From contig JBFIHZ010000194.1 in NCBI GenBank assembly GCA_041601535.1, positions 1 through 7,561 of the forward strand: a DNA stretch of 7,561 bases. Direction: 5' to 3'. Source of the stretch: JBFIHZ01 sp041601535. Its GTDB lineage: Bacteria; Pseudomonadota; Gammaproteobacteria; Xanthomonadales; SZUA-36. Under the pieces are notes generated by a model. That model was not told the origin of the DNA. It did no database searches and saw only the letters and a list, made by a program, of their open reading frames with translations. The first letter of the stretch is position 1; each line of letters opens with the position of its first letter. Below are positions 1 through 6,313 of this stretch, piece after piece. A program made the translations under genes and the position numbers.

Positions 1-132
1 ACCGCCGCGAAGGAATATATGCACCAGTATTTCTTCATTATCCGCGCCAGCCGCCTGGCTGATGCGCGGCGACAGGGAACCGGCCGCCAGGGTTCCCAGC
101 GCACCCGTTTTTAAAAAGTTTCTGCGTTTCAT
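1..132 (-). CDS. DUF1501 family Tat-exported protein, N-terminal fragment (continues beyond window)
   Basis: Only the first 44 codons are present; the gene runs off the left edge. The start is the ATG at 132, with AGGGA nine bases upstream. Residues 1-8 read MKRRNFLK, a twin-arginine motif of the RRxFLK type. A short Ala/Gly/Leu-rich stretch and a probable signal peptidase site near SQAA-GA (about residues 25-29) follow. The mature part opens with EILVHIFLRGG (residues 34-44), the first strand and glycine turn typical of DUF1501 proteins, which Pfam groups with the alkaline phosphatase/sulfatase fold. The family's biochemical role is unsettled. The gene lies 21 bases downstream of the DUF1800 gene on the same strand, the arrangement usually seen for this pair, so the two are very likely co-transcribed. 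The family call rests on a short piece plus context; a Tat-exported protein of some kind is nearly certain. Confidence 0.8.
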   Translation of the reverse strand, partial: MKRRNFLKTGALGTLAAGSLSPRISQAAGADNEEILVHIFLRGG

Positions 133-153
133 GGTTGACAATCCCTGTAGCCG

Positions 154-2088
154 TTAACGGAGCATGTTGTCTGGCAACATCGCGATGCTGGCCACTAGGG
201 TTTGCACCCGCTGCGGCACATAGGCCAGCCAGGTGGTGTTGTTCCATCCACTGGCATCCAGGTCCAGCACTTCATCAGCGCTCGGCGCGTCCTGCTGCAT
301 AAAGGCAATCAGCTGATCCCTGACCGCGGAGTCCAGCTGCGGTTGCGCCGGAGTTGAACTGTCGTAACCCAGGAACTGATTGACCCAAAAGTCAACGATG
401 TTGCGCGCCGTGCGCTGGTTACTGGCCAAGGCGCCTTGGGTCACGCTGACCACGTCGACCGGGAAATACTCGTGCCAGTCAGAGCTGTCCGGATTGGCGG
501 GGTCATCGGGAAACCAGCCAATAAACAGGTTATTCACCTGGCGCCAGCCCATAACCAGCGGCGTACTGCCCAGCCAGGCAGCCTGGGTGTCAGGAAAGCC
601 GTCCGGTGTCACCCAGGTAAACGGCATATTGCCGGCATCAATGCTGCGCCAATAGAGGTCCTGGCTGAAGGTGTGGCTCTCGCCCAGCAACAGGTTGGCA
701 TAATAATCGCCAAACGGATCGGGGCGCAGCAACTGCACCGTAGGTCCGCCACAACTGCGCATCGCGCCCGCCATCAGTTCAAACGGCCTCTTGGATTTGG
801 CACCCCAATAAGCCGCATCCTTGAACTCGCTGGACAGTATGATGGTACGCACTACCTGCGATAACTGGTCCGGCTGATCCCACTGGTCGTTGAATACCAG
901 GGCTGCCTGGTCAATGATGGACGCAGGCGGGTCATCGCCGATCAGGCGGCGACACAACTTGGTGCACACATATTTGGCGGTATTGGGGTGCACCGCCAGC
1001 AGGTCCAGAACCTGGCTGGTTTCATCCTGTCCATTGGGCGTAATGGCCACACCCAGCACGGTTTTATTGCTGTCGTCGTGCCAGTCGCCGTAGTAAATGA
1101 ATTCACCCGTGTTCAGGCCATCGTTGTAGGGGTTACTGATGGTCCAGCCCGTCAGGCAACGGGTCACCTGCAGCACGTCCTGCTCTGAATAACCGGCTTT
1201 CAGGCCGGCAGGCAACACCGCGCTGGAGCCAACCAGCGGCGTCGCCTCCGGGATATCCTGCTGTGGGGTGAATCCCCAGGAATGAACGGCACCGAGGGTG
1301 TGCAATTCCTGGATTTCACGGGCATAGTTTTCGTTAGGCCCATACTTGGAATTCGACACATTATCCAGGTAGTACATCATGGCCGTGCTTTTCGTCACGG
1401 CTTCCAGCATGTCACGGAAATTACCGAGCATATTCGGGCGAATTACATCGCGGTCGTAATGCACAAACACCGGTGAGACTTCAAATTTGCTGCCCTGCAC
1501 GCTGAAATGGTTATGCCAGAAATCAGCCAGCACCTCGGCTAACTGCCATTTACTGTGCACCGCGCGAATCAATGTCAGGTATTGCGTTTCGATTAATGGA
1601 TACTGGTAATAAGGCCAGTCGGGTGCCGCCACGACCCGCTCCTGCCACAAGGTCGTCAAGCTGTCATCCAGTGTTTCGAAATTGATTTCGGGCTGGTTCA
1701 GCACGGCGCTCAGCGGTGGGTCATTGACCGGCGGATAAACAGGCTGGTAACCGCCGAGCTGATTGTCTACCCAGGCTTGCAATCGCTGATCAAAATTGGC
1801 GCCCAGTGCCAGCAGGTCGGTAAGGTCCTGCGGCGTATAACCGAAGGTAAGGCGGCGTAAGGCCCGCACGTGGACATCTGGCGGGGTGGACGTGGTGGCC
1901 GCAGCCTCGGCCGCCCGGGCGGCCTGCTGTTGCCTGGATTTGGAGTACAGTGGCCGCAAGCCGGCAGGCAAATCTGCCGCCTGTACGCTGTTCAGCGGCA
2001 TGGCCAACAGGCCCAAACCGGCAGCACCCAGGCCACCGACTCCGGTTTTTAAAAAATCCCTGCGTTTGCTGGACCGTGTGCTGTTCAT
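154..2088 (-). CDS. DUF1800 family Tat-exported protein
   Basis: This is a 644-residue exported protein of the DUF1800 family, whose function is unknown. The start is the ATG at 2088, preceded by GAAGG at seven bases; an in-frame TTG at 2109 would add seven residues but has no comparable site. Residues 8-14 (KRRDFLK) form a twin-arginine motif, a Gly/Ala/Leu core runs to about residue 30, and cleavage is likely after VQA (35-37), so the protein should be folded before export to the periplasm. Family landmarks appear in order: LRRLTFG (78-83), ADFWHNHFSV (188-197), NENYAREIQELHTLG (252-266), YSEQDVLQVTRCLTGWT (300-316), HPNTAKYV with KLCRRLI (367-383) and SKRPFELM (432-439). The length is normal for the family and no frame is broken. 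It is the first gene of a unit with the DUF1501 gene 21 bases downstream. The pairing suggests the two exported proteins act together, but no substrate can be inferred. Confidence 0.93.
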   Translation of the reverse strand: MNSTRSSKRRDFLKTGVGGLGAAGLGLLAMPLNSVQAADLPAGLRPLYSKSRQQQAARAAEAAATTSTPPDVHVRALRRLTFGYTPQDLTDLLALGANFDQRLQAWVDNQLGGYQPVYPPVNDPPLSAVLNQPEINFETLDDSLTTLWQERVVAAPDWPYYQYPLIETQYLTLIRAVHSKWQLAEVLADFWHNHFSVQGSKFEVSPVFVHYDRDVIRPNMLGNFRDMLEAVTKSTAMMYYLDNVSNSKYGPNENYAREIQELHTLGAVHSWGFTPQQDIPEATPLVGSSAVLPAGLKAGYSEQDVLQVTRCLTGWTISNPYNDGLNTGEFIYYGDWHDDSNKTVLGVAITPNGQDETSQVLDLLAVHPNTAKYVCTKLCRRLIGDDPPASIIDQAALVFNDQWDQPDQLSQVVRTIILSSEFKDAAYWGAKSKRPFELMAGAMRSCGGPTVQLLRPDPFGDYYANLLLGESHTFSQDLYWRSIDAGNMPFTWVTPDGFPDTQAAWLGSTPLVMGWRQVNNLFIGWFPDDPANPDSSDWHEYFPVDVVSVTQGALASNQRTARNIVDFWVNQFLGYDSSTPAQPQLDSAVRDQLIAFMQQDAPSADEVLDLDASGWNNTTWLAYVPQRVQTLVASIAMLPDNMLR

Positions 2089-2091
2089 TTT

Positions 2092-2103
2092 CCCGCCTTC
2101 CCT
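2092..2103 (-). promoter_or_regulatory. Ribosome binding site fixing the DUF1800 start
   Basis: The minus strand reads AGGGAAGGCGGG and then three A before the ATG at 2088. GAAGG ends seven bases before that ATG. This favours 2088 over the TTG at 2109, which lies upstream of this purine-rich site. Confidence 0.7.
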
Positions 2104-2187
2104 GTTCAAGAAAACCCGAACGCCCGGTTATCCCGCAGCAATAAATTCCTGCTACGTGTACCCCATGCCGTGCATGCCGGCCCCTGA

Positions 2188-2196
2188 AAGATACCA
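2188..2196 (-). promoter_or_regulatory. Candidate extended -10 promoter for the DUF1800-DUF1501 unit
   Basis: The minus strand reads TGG followed by TATCTT, an extended -10 (TGn plus a 4/6 match to TATAAT). No good -35 lies 16-18 bases upstream. It would give a leader of roughly 90 bases before the ATG at 2088. It sits downstream of the terminator of the preceding minus-strand gene, where the unit needs its own promoter. It is weak evidence on its own. Confidence 0.25.
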
Positions 2197-2272
2197 TGAA
2201 ATCAATGGCAAAGCCTCCGCCCAAAGGCCTCGGCAGCAACCGTCGAGCCACCTCAGAGCATTGGTAAAAGAC

Positions 2273-2298
2273 AAAAAAATCGGCGCCGTGTGGCGCCG
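2273..2298 (-). terminator. Rho-independent terminator of the glycine-zipper gene
   Basis: Read on the minus strand, CGGCGCC, loop ACAC and GGCGCCG form a perfect seven-base-pair all-GC stem. One A and then seven T follow. This is a textbook intrinsic terminator. It lies about 115 bases downstream of the glycine-zipper stop codon and ahead of the DUF1800 gene, so it separates two same-strand transcription units. On the plus strand the stem is not followed by a T run. Confidence 0.9.
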
Positions 2299-2366
2299 AA
2301 AGCAGGGTCGAGCATAGCAGAGTGTGGTAATTTTCCGCCGGCACATTTGCCACCGGCAGGCTGGTA

Positions 2367-2399
2367 GCGCTGGCCAGGCCCTGTCAAGCCAGCCAGCGC
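2367..2399. repeat. Inverted repeat in the 3' untranslated region of the glycine-zipper gene
   Basis: GCGCTGGC (2367-2374) and GCCAGCGC (2392-2399) are perfect eight-base complements around a 17-base loop. The element begins 15 bases past the minus-strand stop codon at 2415. No T run follows on either strand, so it is not a classical terminator; it could be an mRNA 3'-end stabiliser or a chance hairpin. The rest of the 2300-2414 stretch holds nothing else I can name. Confidence 0.5.
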
Positions 2400-2414
2400 G
2401 ATACAGCCCGGTGG

Positions 2415-2921
2415 TCAGTCCCGCACCCGAATTCGCGAGCCGGGCTGCTCCATCGTGCGGGTGTGATACAGCCTGCCCCGGTGACGGTAGGTTACATCCC
2501 AATAGGCCAGTTGCTGCTCCGTTTGCCAGCTGCGTTCGATTTCACAACGTTGCTCCACCACCGGGTAGTACCGGTCCGGATGCTTCTGCTTGGAAATGGA
2601 ATGGCCAATGGAGCCACCCAGTGCCGCACCCGCCACGGTCAGAGCATCCTTGCCGTGGCCACCACCAAACTGATGTCCTACAACACCACCAATAATGGCA
2701 CCCATAATGGTCGGCGCCGCAGAGTGCCCGGAAGAATACCGTTGCAGACTTTCCTCTTCCCAGCACACCCGCTGATCCACCGGGTAACGCACCGTTTCAT
2801 AAACCGGCCGGGCATCCACCACCTTGGCATAACTGTAGACCGGCGTGCCATGAGCAGCACATGCCGGCAGGGAGGTCAGCGCCAGGCCAGAAGACAGCAG
2901 AATCATGTTCAAGCTTTTCAT
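2415..2921 (-). CDS. Glycine-zipper 2TM domain envelope protein (17 kDa antigen-like)
   Basis: This is a 168-residue exported protein. The start is the ATG at 2921, six bases after AGGAG; the ATG at 2924 and TTG at 2927 are too close to that site. Residues 1-22 form a signal peptide (MKS, then a hydrophobic stretch). The end, LPAC at 18-21, resembles a lipobox but has an unusual Pro at -2, so lipidation at Cys21 or ordinary cleavage after ACA or ACAA is possible. The centre has two GxxxGxxxG zippers, G74/G78/G82 and G98/G102/G106, as in the Rickettsia 17 kDa surface antigen and related glycine-zipper families that insert in or pack against the outer membrane. The C-terminus (WDVTYRHRGRLYHTRT, 141-156, then PGSRIRVRD) matches the usual family ending. 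Cys53 and Cys126 could form a disulfide. It is transcribed alone, with its own terminator at 2273-2298, and is divergent from the transporter gene. The molecular role is unknown, probably envelope structure. Confidence 0.88.
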   Translation of the reverse strand: MKSLNMILLSSGLALTSLPACAAHGTPVYSYAKVVDARPVYETVRYPVDQRVCWEEESLQRYSSGHSAAPTIMGAIIGGVVGHQFGGGHGKDALTVAGAALGGSIGHSISKQKHPDRYYPVVEQRCEIERSWQTEQQLAYWDVTYRHRGRLYHTRTMEQPGSRIRVRD

Positions 2922-2927
2922 CATCAA

Positions 2928-2932
2928 CTCCT
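2928..2932 (-). promoter_or_regulatory. Ribosome binding site fixing the glycine-zipper start
   Basis: AGGAG on the minus strand is followed by TTGATG and then the ATG at 2921, a six-base spacer. Three overlapping candidate starts (TTG 2927, ATG 2924, ATG 2921) lie in a row, and only 2921 has normal spacing. Confidence 0.75.
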
Positions 2933-2958
2933 GTTATCACGTCAGCGAACCGTGGATT

Positions 2959-2975
2959 ACAGGATATGCGCCTGT
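2959..2975. repeat. Short inverted repeat in the divergent intergenic region
   Basis: ACAGG (2959-2963) and CCTGT (2971-2975) are exact complements around seven bases. The element is 27-54 bases upstream of the glycine-zipper start region and could be an operator for either divergent gene. Five-base arms are short enough to arise by chance. Confidence 0.3.
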
Positions 2976-2976
2976 G

Positions 2977-2994
2977 GCTGAATGGATGCTGAAT
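2977..2994. repeat. Tandem direct repeat GCTGAAT with 11-base period
   Basis: GCTGAAT occurs at 2977-2983 and again at 2988-2994, separated by GGAT. A seven-base half-site repeated every 11 bases on one face of the helix is the layout bound by OmpR/PhoB-family response regulators, although the half-site does not match the PhoB consensus CTGTCAT. It lies between two divergent genes (143-base spacer) and abuts the inverted repeat at 2959-2975. I found no convincing -35/-10 pair in this spacer on either strand. Confidence 0.35.
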
Positions 2995-3070
2995 AATCCC
3001 GCCACGCACAAACCGGGCTGAAAATGGTGTAGTTTAGACAAACACACCGATTGTCAGGATTCCATCACGC

Positions 3071-4399
3071 ATGATGCCCCCCCCCGGCCCGGCAGCAGCC
3101 GGCAATCAAAGCAGCGCCAGCCAGCTGCCCAAGGCAACCAACCGTCATTACGTTCTGGGTGTTCTGACCCTGGTTTATATTTTCAACTTTCTCGACCGGC
3201 AGTTACTGGTCATCCTGCAGGAACCCATCAAGCTTGAGCTGGGGTTGAGCGATACCCAGCTGGGACTGCTGTCCGGTCTGGCTTTCGCGATGGTGTACGT
3301 TACCGCGGCCATACCATTGGCCCAGATTGCCGAGCGCTGGAATCGCCGATCCATGATTTCGCTGGCACTGGCTACCTGGAGTGGCCTGACCGCTCTCACC
3401 GGCCTGGTGACCAGTTTCACGCAACTGTTAATCGCACGCGCCGCTGTGGGCGTGGGTGAAGCCGGTGGCAGCCCTCCGGCACATTCCATCATCTCGGACA
3501 TTTTCCCGGTCTCCCGCCGCGCCACCGCGCTGGCGTTTTATTCCATGGGTATCAATCTGGGCATCCTGCTGGGGTTTTTACTGGGCGGCTGGGTCAATGA
3601 GTTTTTTGGCTGGCGCATGGCCTTTATCATTATCGGCCTGCCAGGCATCGCGCTGGCTGTGGTGGTGCGCCTGACCATACGCGAACCGGTCAAAGGGGGC
3701 AGCGAAGGCATCGCAGTTTCATCGCAACCGCCGGCGTTTTTCGTCACTCTGAAGAAGCTCTGGCGCAAGCCTGCGTTCCGCCACCTTGCATTGGCCACCG
3801 CGCTGCAATCCTTTGTTGGCTATGCCACCATCAACTGGCTTCCGTCCTATATGATTCGCACACACGGCATGGGAACCGGCGAGCTGGGAACCTGGCTGGC
3901 GCTTTCCGCCGGTGCTGCGGGGGCGTTAGGCACATTCTCCGGTGGCTGGGTTGCCGACCGGCTGGCCGTGCGGGACTTGCGTTATTACCAATGGGTGCCG
4001 GCGCTGGCTGCATTGATTCTGCTGCCGTTTATGTGTGCCGTGCTGCTGTCAGCCAATGCCACGGTAGCCTTATTGATTTTTATCGTACCGGCCTGTCTGC
4101 AATCGGTCAGCCTGGGGCCGTCTCTGGCATCCACTCACGCACTGGTGGATATACGCTCCAAGGCCGTGGGTTCAGCCATCCTGTTTTTCGTGGTCAATCT
4201 GATTGGCCTGGGGCTGGGCCCCCTGACTGTCGGCATGGTCAGCGACGCGCTGCAGGCATCCTATGGTGATGCCTCCCTGCGCTATGCTTTGCTGTCGGTC
4301 ATCCTGATCGTGGGCAGCTGGAGCGTGGTGCATTTTATCCTGGCGGCCCGCACATTTCGCCAGGATAGCCAGCGCGCGACCGAAGAGCCGGATCTATAA
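3071..4399 (+). CDS. MFS transporter, spinster-like family
   Basis: This is a 442-residue inner-membrane carrier of the major facilitator superfamily, with the hydrophobic periodicity expected of 12 helices. After a cytoplasmic Pro/Ala/Ser-rich tail (1-26), the first helix carries VYIFNFLDRQ (35-44). The family signature LSDTQLGLLSGLAFA (59-73) follows, then the loop 2-3 motif IAERWNRRSM (86-95, the MFS motif A with Glu replacing the usual Asp), GVGEAGGSPPAHSIISDIFP (127-146), and GILLGFLLGGW with FGWRMAF (164-185). A charged mid-loop near 203-233 separates the halves; GGWVADRL (291-298) repeats motif A in the C-terminal half. These are hallmarks of spinster-like carriers, proton-driven transporters whose bacterial substrates are mostly unassigned. 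The ATG at 3071 has AGGA 11 bases upstream, a rather weak site, and a second ATG follows at once. Codons 3-5 are CCC CCC CCC, part of a C9 run. The 3' end overlaps the convergent DUF885 gene by six bases. Confidence 0.92.
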   Translation: MMPPPGPAAAGNQSSASQLPKATNRHYVLGVLTLVYIFNFLDRQLLVILQEPIKLELGLSDTQLGLLSGLAFAMVYVTAAIPLAQIAERWNRRSMISLALATWSGLTALTGLVTSFTQLLIARAAVGVGEAGGSPPAHSIISDIFPVSRRATALAFYSMGINLGILLGFLLGGWVNEFFGWRMAFIIIGLPGIALAVVVRLTIREPVKGGSEGIAVSSQPPAFFVTLKKLWRKPAFRHLALATALQSFVGYATINWLPSYMIRTHGMGTGELGTWLALSAGAAGALGTFSGGWVADRLAVRDLRYYQWVPALAALILLPFMCAVLLSANATVALLIFIVPACLQSVSLGPSLASTHALVDIRSKAVGSAILFFVVNLIGLGLGPLTVGMVSDALQASYGDASLRYALLSVILIVGSWSVVHFILAARTFRQDSQRATEEPDL

Positions 4400-6241
4400 G
4401 GTCTGCTGCGTATTCTGTATCCAGCGGCTGACCCGCTGGTCCAGCACATTCAGTGGCAACTCGCCGGCACCCAGTATCTGTTCGTGAAACGCGCGAATGT
4501 CAAAGGCCTCACCCATCGCGGCCTCGGCCCGTTCACGCAACTGCTGGATCTTGAGCTGCCCTATCTTGTAAGCCAGCGCCTGACCCGGTCGCGCCATAAA
4601 ACGCTCGGCTTCTGACACGGCGCGGGTTTCGGCCACCGCGGAGTTGGCGTACATGTATTCCAGCACCTGCTGGCGTGACCAGCCAAAGTGGTGAATACCG
4701 GTATCCACCACCAGCCGGATGGAGCGCCACAGCTCCGCGTTCAATTTGCCAAAATACTGGTAGGGGTCGGTATAGACCCCAAGTTCACGGCCCAGCGACT
4801 CGGCATAAAGACCCCAGCCTTCGCCGTAAGCTGTGTAGCCGCCAAACTGACGAAAGCGTGGCAATTCATCCAGTTCCAGGGTCAGTGCCCCCTGGAAGTG
4901 ATGACCCGGAATGGCTTCATGCAAAAACAACGACTCCATGGCCCAGCGCGGCCGCGCGGATAAGTCATACGCATTGGCGAAAAATACGCCGGGCCGGGAG
5001 CCATCCGGCGACGTGCCCCGGTATTGCCCGCCCGAAGCGGTTTTTTCACGAAATGGCTCCACCAGGCGTATTTCAAAATCCGCCCGCGGGATGTTATTGA
5101 ACAGCGCGGGTGCATTTGGCTCAATGATGACGCGCAGCGCTTTATAACCATCCAGCAGGTCTTGCCGATCGGTAAAAAAGAATTTCGGATCGGAATTCAC
5201 GTAGGTAAAGAATTCGTCCAGATCGCCTTCAAACCCAACCTCGGCCATGACATCGCGCATTTGCGTATGGATCCGGTCCACCTCACGCAGGCCAATGGCA
5301 TGGATTTCAGCAGCTTGCAGGTCTGTTGTGGTGTTTCGCCTGACCAGGTAATCGTAGTGCACTTGCCCGTCTGGCAGGGCATTCAGGCCGACAGTCTCAC
5401 GAGCCACCGGGAGGTATTCATCGCGAATAAAGTCACGCAGGGCGCGGTAGGCCGGAACCAGTTGGTCCATGATGGCCGACTCATAAGCCGATGCCAGGCG
5501 GTCACGCTCGGCGCCGGAAAACCCGTCCGGCATGGTCAGCACCGGACGATAAAATTCACTGTCCTCCACCCCCCCCACCAACTGGGACTCGAGTTGTGGC
5601 AGCACTTTCTCCATTAATATACGCGGCTGGGTATACCCTTGGCTGATCCCCTCGCGCATATTCGTTTCAGCCTGCTTCATCCACTCCAGGAAACCGTCAA
5701 TGCGGCCGAGGAAATTATCGTAATCCGCCACCGTGTTGAACGGCTGGATGCCGCTGCCTGAGCCCAACTGGATGAACTGGTTGGGCACGCTGCGGGATTG
5801 ATTGATCGGCGTCAGGTGTTCACGAAAGTCAAAAGCCTCCAGCGCGATTTCGCGGTCGGCGATAAAGATCTCCAGGCTCAGGGCGTCAGTGCCATCCAGC
5901 AAGGTGGCATCCAGGGAGCTGGCGCGCCGCAGCGCTTCTTCTTCCAGCTGACGGGCATCCTGGCGCCATTGTGGGCTTATGTCGTTGGCGTAGCTGCCGT
6001 TGAAGCGGTTGTCACCTATAAAAGTGGCAAATACCGGGTTTAGCACCAGGTAGCGTTCGAAATAATCTTCGAACAATTCGTGCACGGTCCGGGTGGTCTC
6101 GCCATCGCCATGTTCGGCCTGGGTGGTGGCCGTCACAGAGCCGTCGGTGGCTGCATCGGGCGTTGGGTCTGTGGACGCGGTTTCCGTGCAGGCCAGCAGC
6201 GCCAGGGAAAAACACAGGCAGACAATACGCAAGACGTTCAT
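4394..6241 (-). CDS. DUF885 family metallopeptidase-like lipoprotein
   Basis: This is a 615-residue predicted outer-membrane lipoprotein of the DUF885 family, relatives of gluzincin metallopeptidases. The start is the ATG at 6241, preceded by GGAG at six bases; an in-frame ATG at 6253 has no such site. Residues 1-18 form a lipoprotein signal ending in LLAC, with Cys18 the lipidated residue and Thr next to it, so retention in the inner membrane by an Asp at +2 is not expected. A Thr/Asp/Ala linker (about 19-50) leads to the catalytic-type region near the C-terminus: FLHEAIPGHHFQG holds the zinc motif HEAIPGHH at 441-448 (His441, Glu442, His447, His448). YGEGWGLYAE follows, with Glu474 and Glu481 as candidate further ligands. 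The region from about 550 (PGQALAYKIGQLKIQQLRERAE) is also typical. Peptide hydrolysis outside the cytoplasm is the likely activity; the substrate is unknown. It is transcribed alone and converges on the transporter gene, overlapping its stop. Confidence 0.93.
   Translation of the reverse strand: MNVLRIVCLCFSLALLACTETASTDPTPDAATDGSVTATTQAEHGDGETTRTVHELFEDYFERYLVLNPVFATFIGDNRFNGSYANDISPQWRQDARQLEEEALRRASSLDATLLDGTDALSLEIFIADREIALEAFDFREHLTPINQSRSVPNQFIQLGSGSGIQPFNTVADYDNFLGRIDGFLEWMKQAETNMREGISQGYTQPRILMEKVLPQLESQLVGGVEDSEFYRPVLTMPDGFSGAERDRLASAYESAIMDQLVPAYRALRDFIRDEYLPVARETVGLNALPDGQVHYDYLVRRNTTTDLQAAEIHAIGLREVDRIHTQMRDVMAEVGFEGDLDEFFTYVNSDPKFFFTDRQDLLDGYKALRVIIEPNAPALFNNIPRADFEIRLVEPFREKTASGGQYRGTSPDGSRPGVFFANAYDLSARPRWAMESLFLHEAIPGHHFQGALTLELDELPRFRQFGGYTAYGEGWGLYAESLGRELGVYTDPYQYFGKLNAELWRSIRLVVDTGIHHFGWSRQQVLEYMYANSAVAETRAVSEAERFMARPGQALAYKIGQLKIQQLRERAEAAMGEAFDIRAFHEQILGAGELPLNVLDQRVSRWIQNTQQTL
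4421..4439. repeat. Perfect hairpin inside the end of the DUF885 gene, just past the transporter stop
   Basis: CCAGCGG, CTGAC and CCGCTGG form a seven-base-pair stem with a five-base loop, 21 bases after the transporter stop codon. It is coding sequence on the minus strand (around Gln-Arg-Val-Ser-Arg-Trp of DUF885). On the plus strand no T run follows, so it may slow or end transporter transcription only with help, or be a coincidence of coding sequence. Confidence 0.45.
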
Positions 6242-6247
6242 GACCCA

Positions 6248-6251
6248 CTCC
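6248..6251 (-). promoter_or_regulatory. Ribosome binding site fixing the DUF885 start
   Basis: GGAG on the minus strand lies six bases before the ATG at 6241. It overlaps the upstream in-frame ATG at 6253 (ATGGAG), which would itself lack a ribosome binding site. The lipoprotein signal is also of normal length from 6241. Confidence 0.75.
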
Positions 6252-6313
6252 ATTGCTCAATCAGTTTGTTTGGCATGGCAGGATAGCGCAAGAGCAGGCA
6301 TGCGTGACAGTTC

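Noticed and set aside
2167..2180. Tandem CATGCCG pair in the DUF1800 leader
   Set aside because: Two seven-base copies two bases apart are within chance for a leader of this composition, and no promoter element is positioned around them.
1790..2353. Minus-strand open frame of about 187 codons over the DUF1800 start and terminator
   Set aside because: It overlaps the DUF1800 N-terminus in another frame and crosses the strong terminator at 2273-2298; the translation is low-complexity and Arg/Gly-rich as expected of a shadow frame.
2463..2981. Plus-strand open frame antisense to the glycine-zipper gene
   Set aside because: The minus-strand product has a signal peptide, two glycine zippers and the family C-terminus; the plus-strand frame has none and no ribosome binding site.
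5024..5617. Long plus-strand open frame (about 197 codons) antisense to DUF885
   Set aside because: It is a shadow of the GC-rich coding strand: no ribosome binding site, no recognisable protein features, and the opposite strand is a clear conserved gene.
6264..6285. Possible sigma54 -24/-12 element (TTTGGCATGGCA...)
   Set aside because: TGGCAT resembles a -24 half, but the -12 position reads GATAGC rather than TTGCA.
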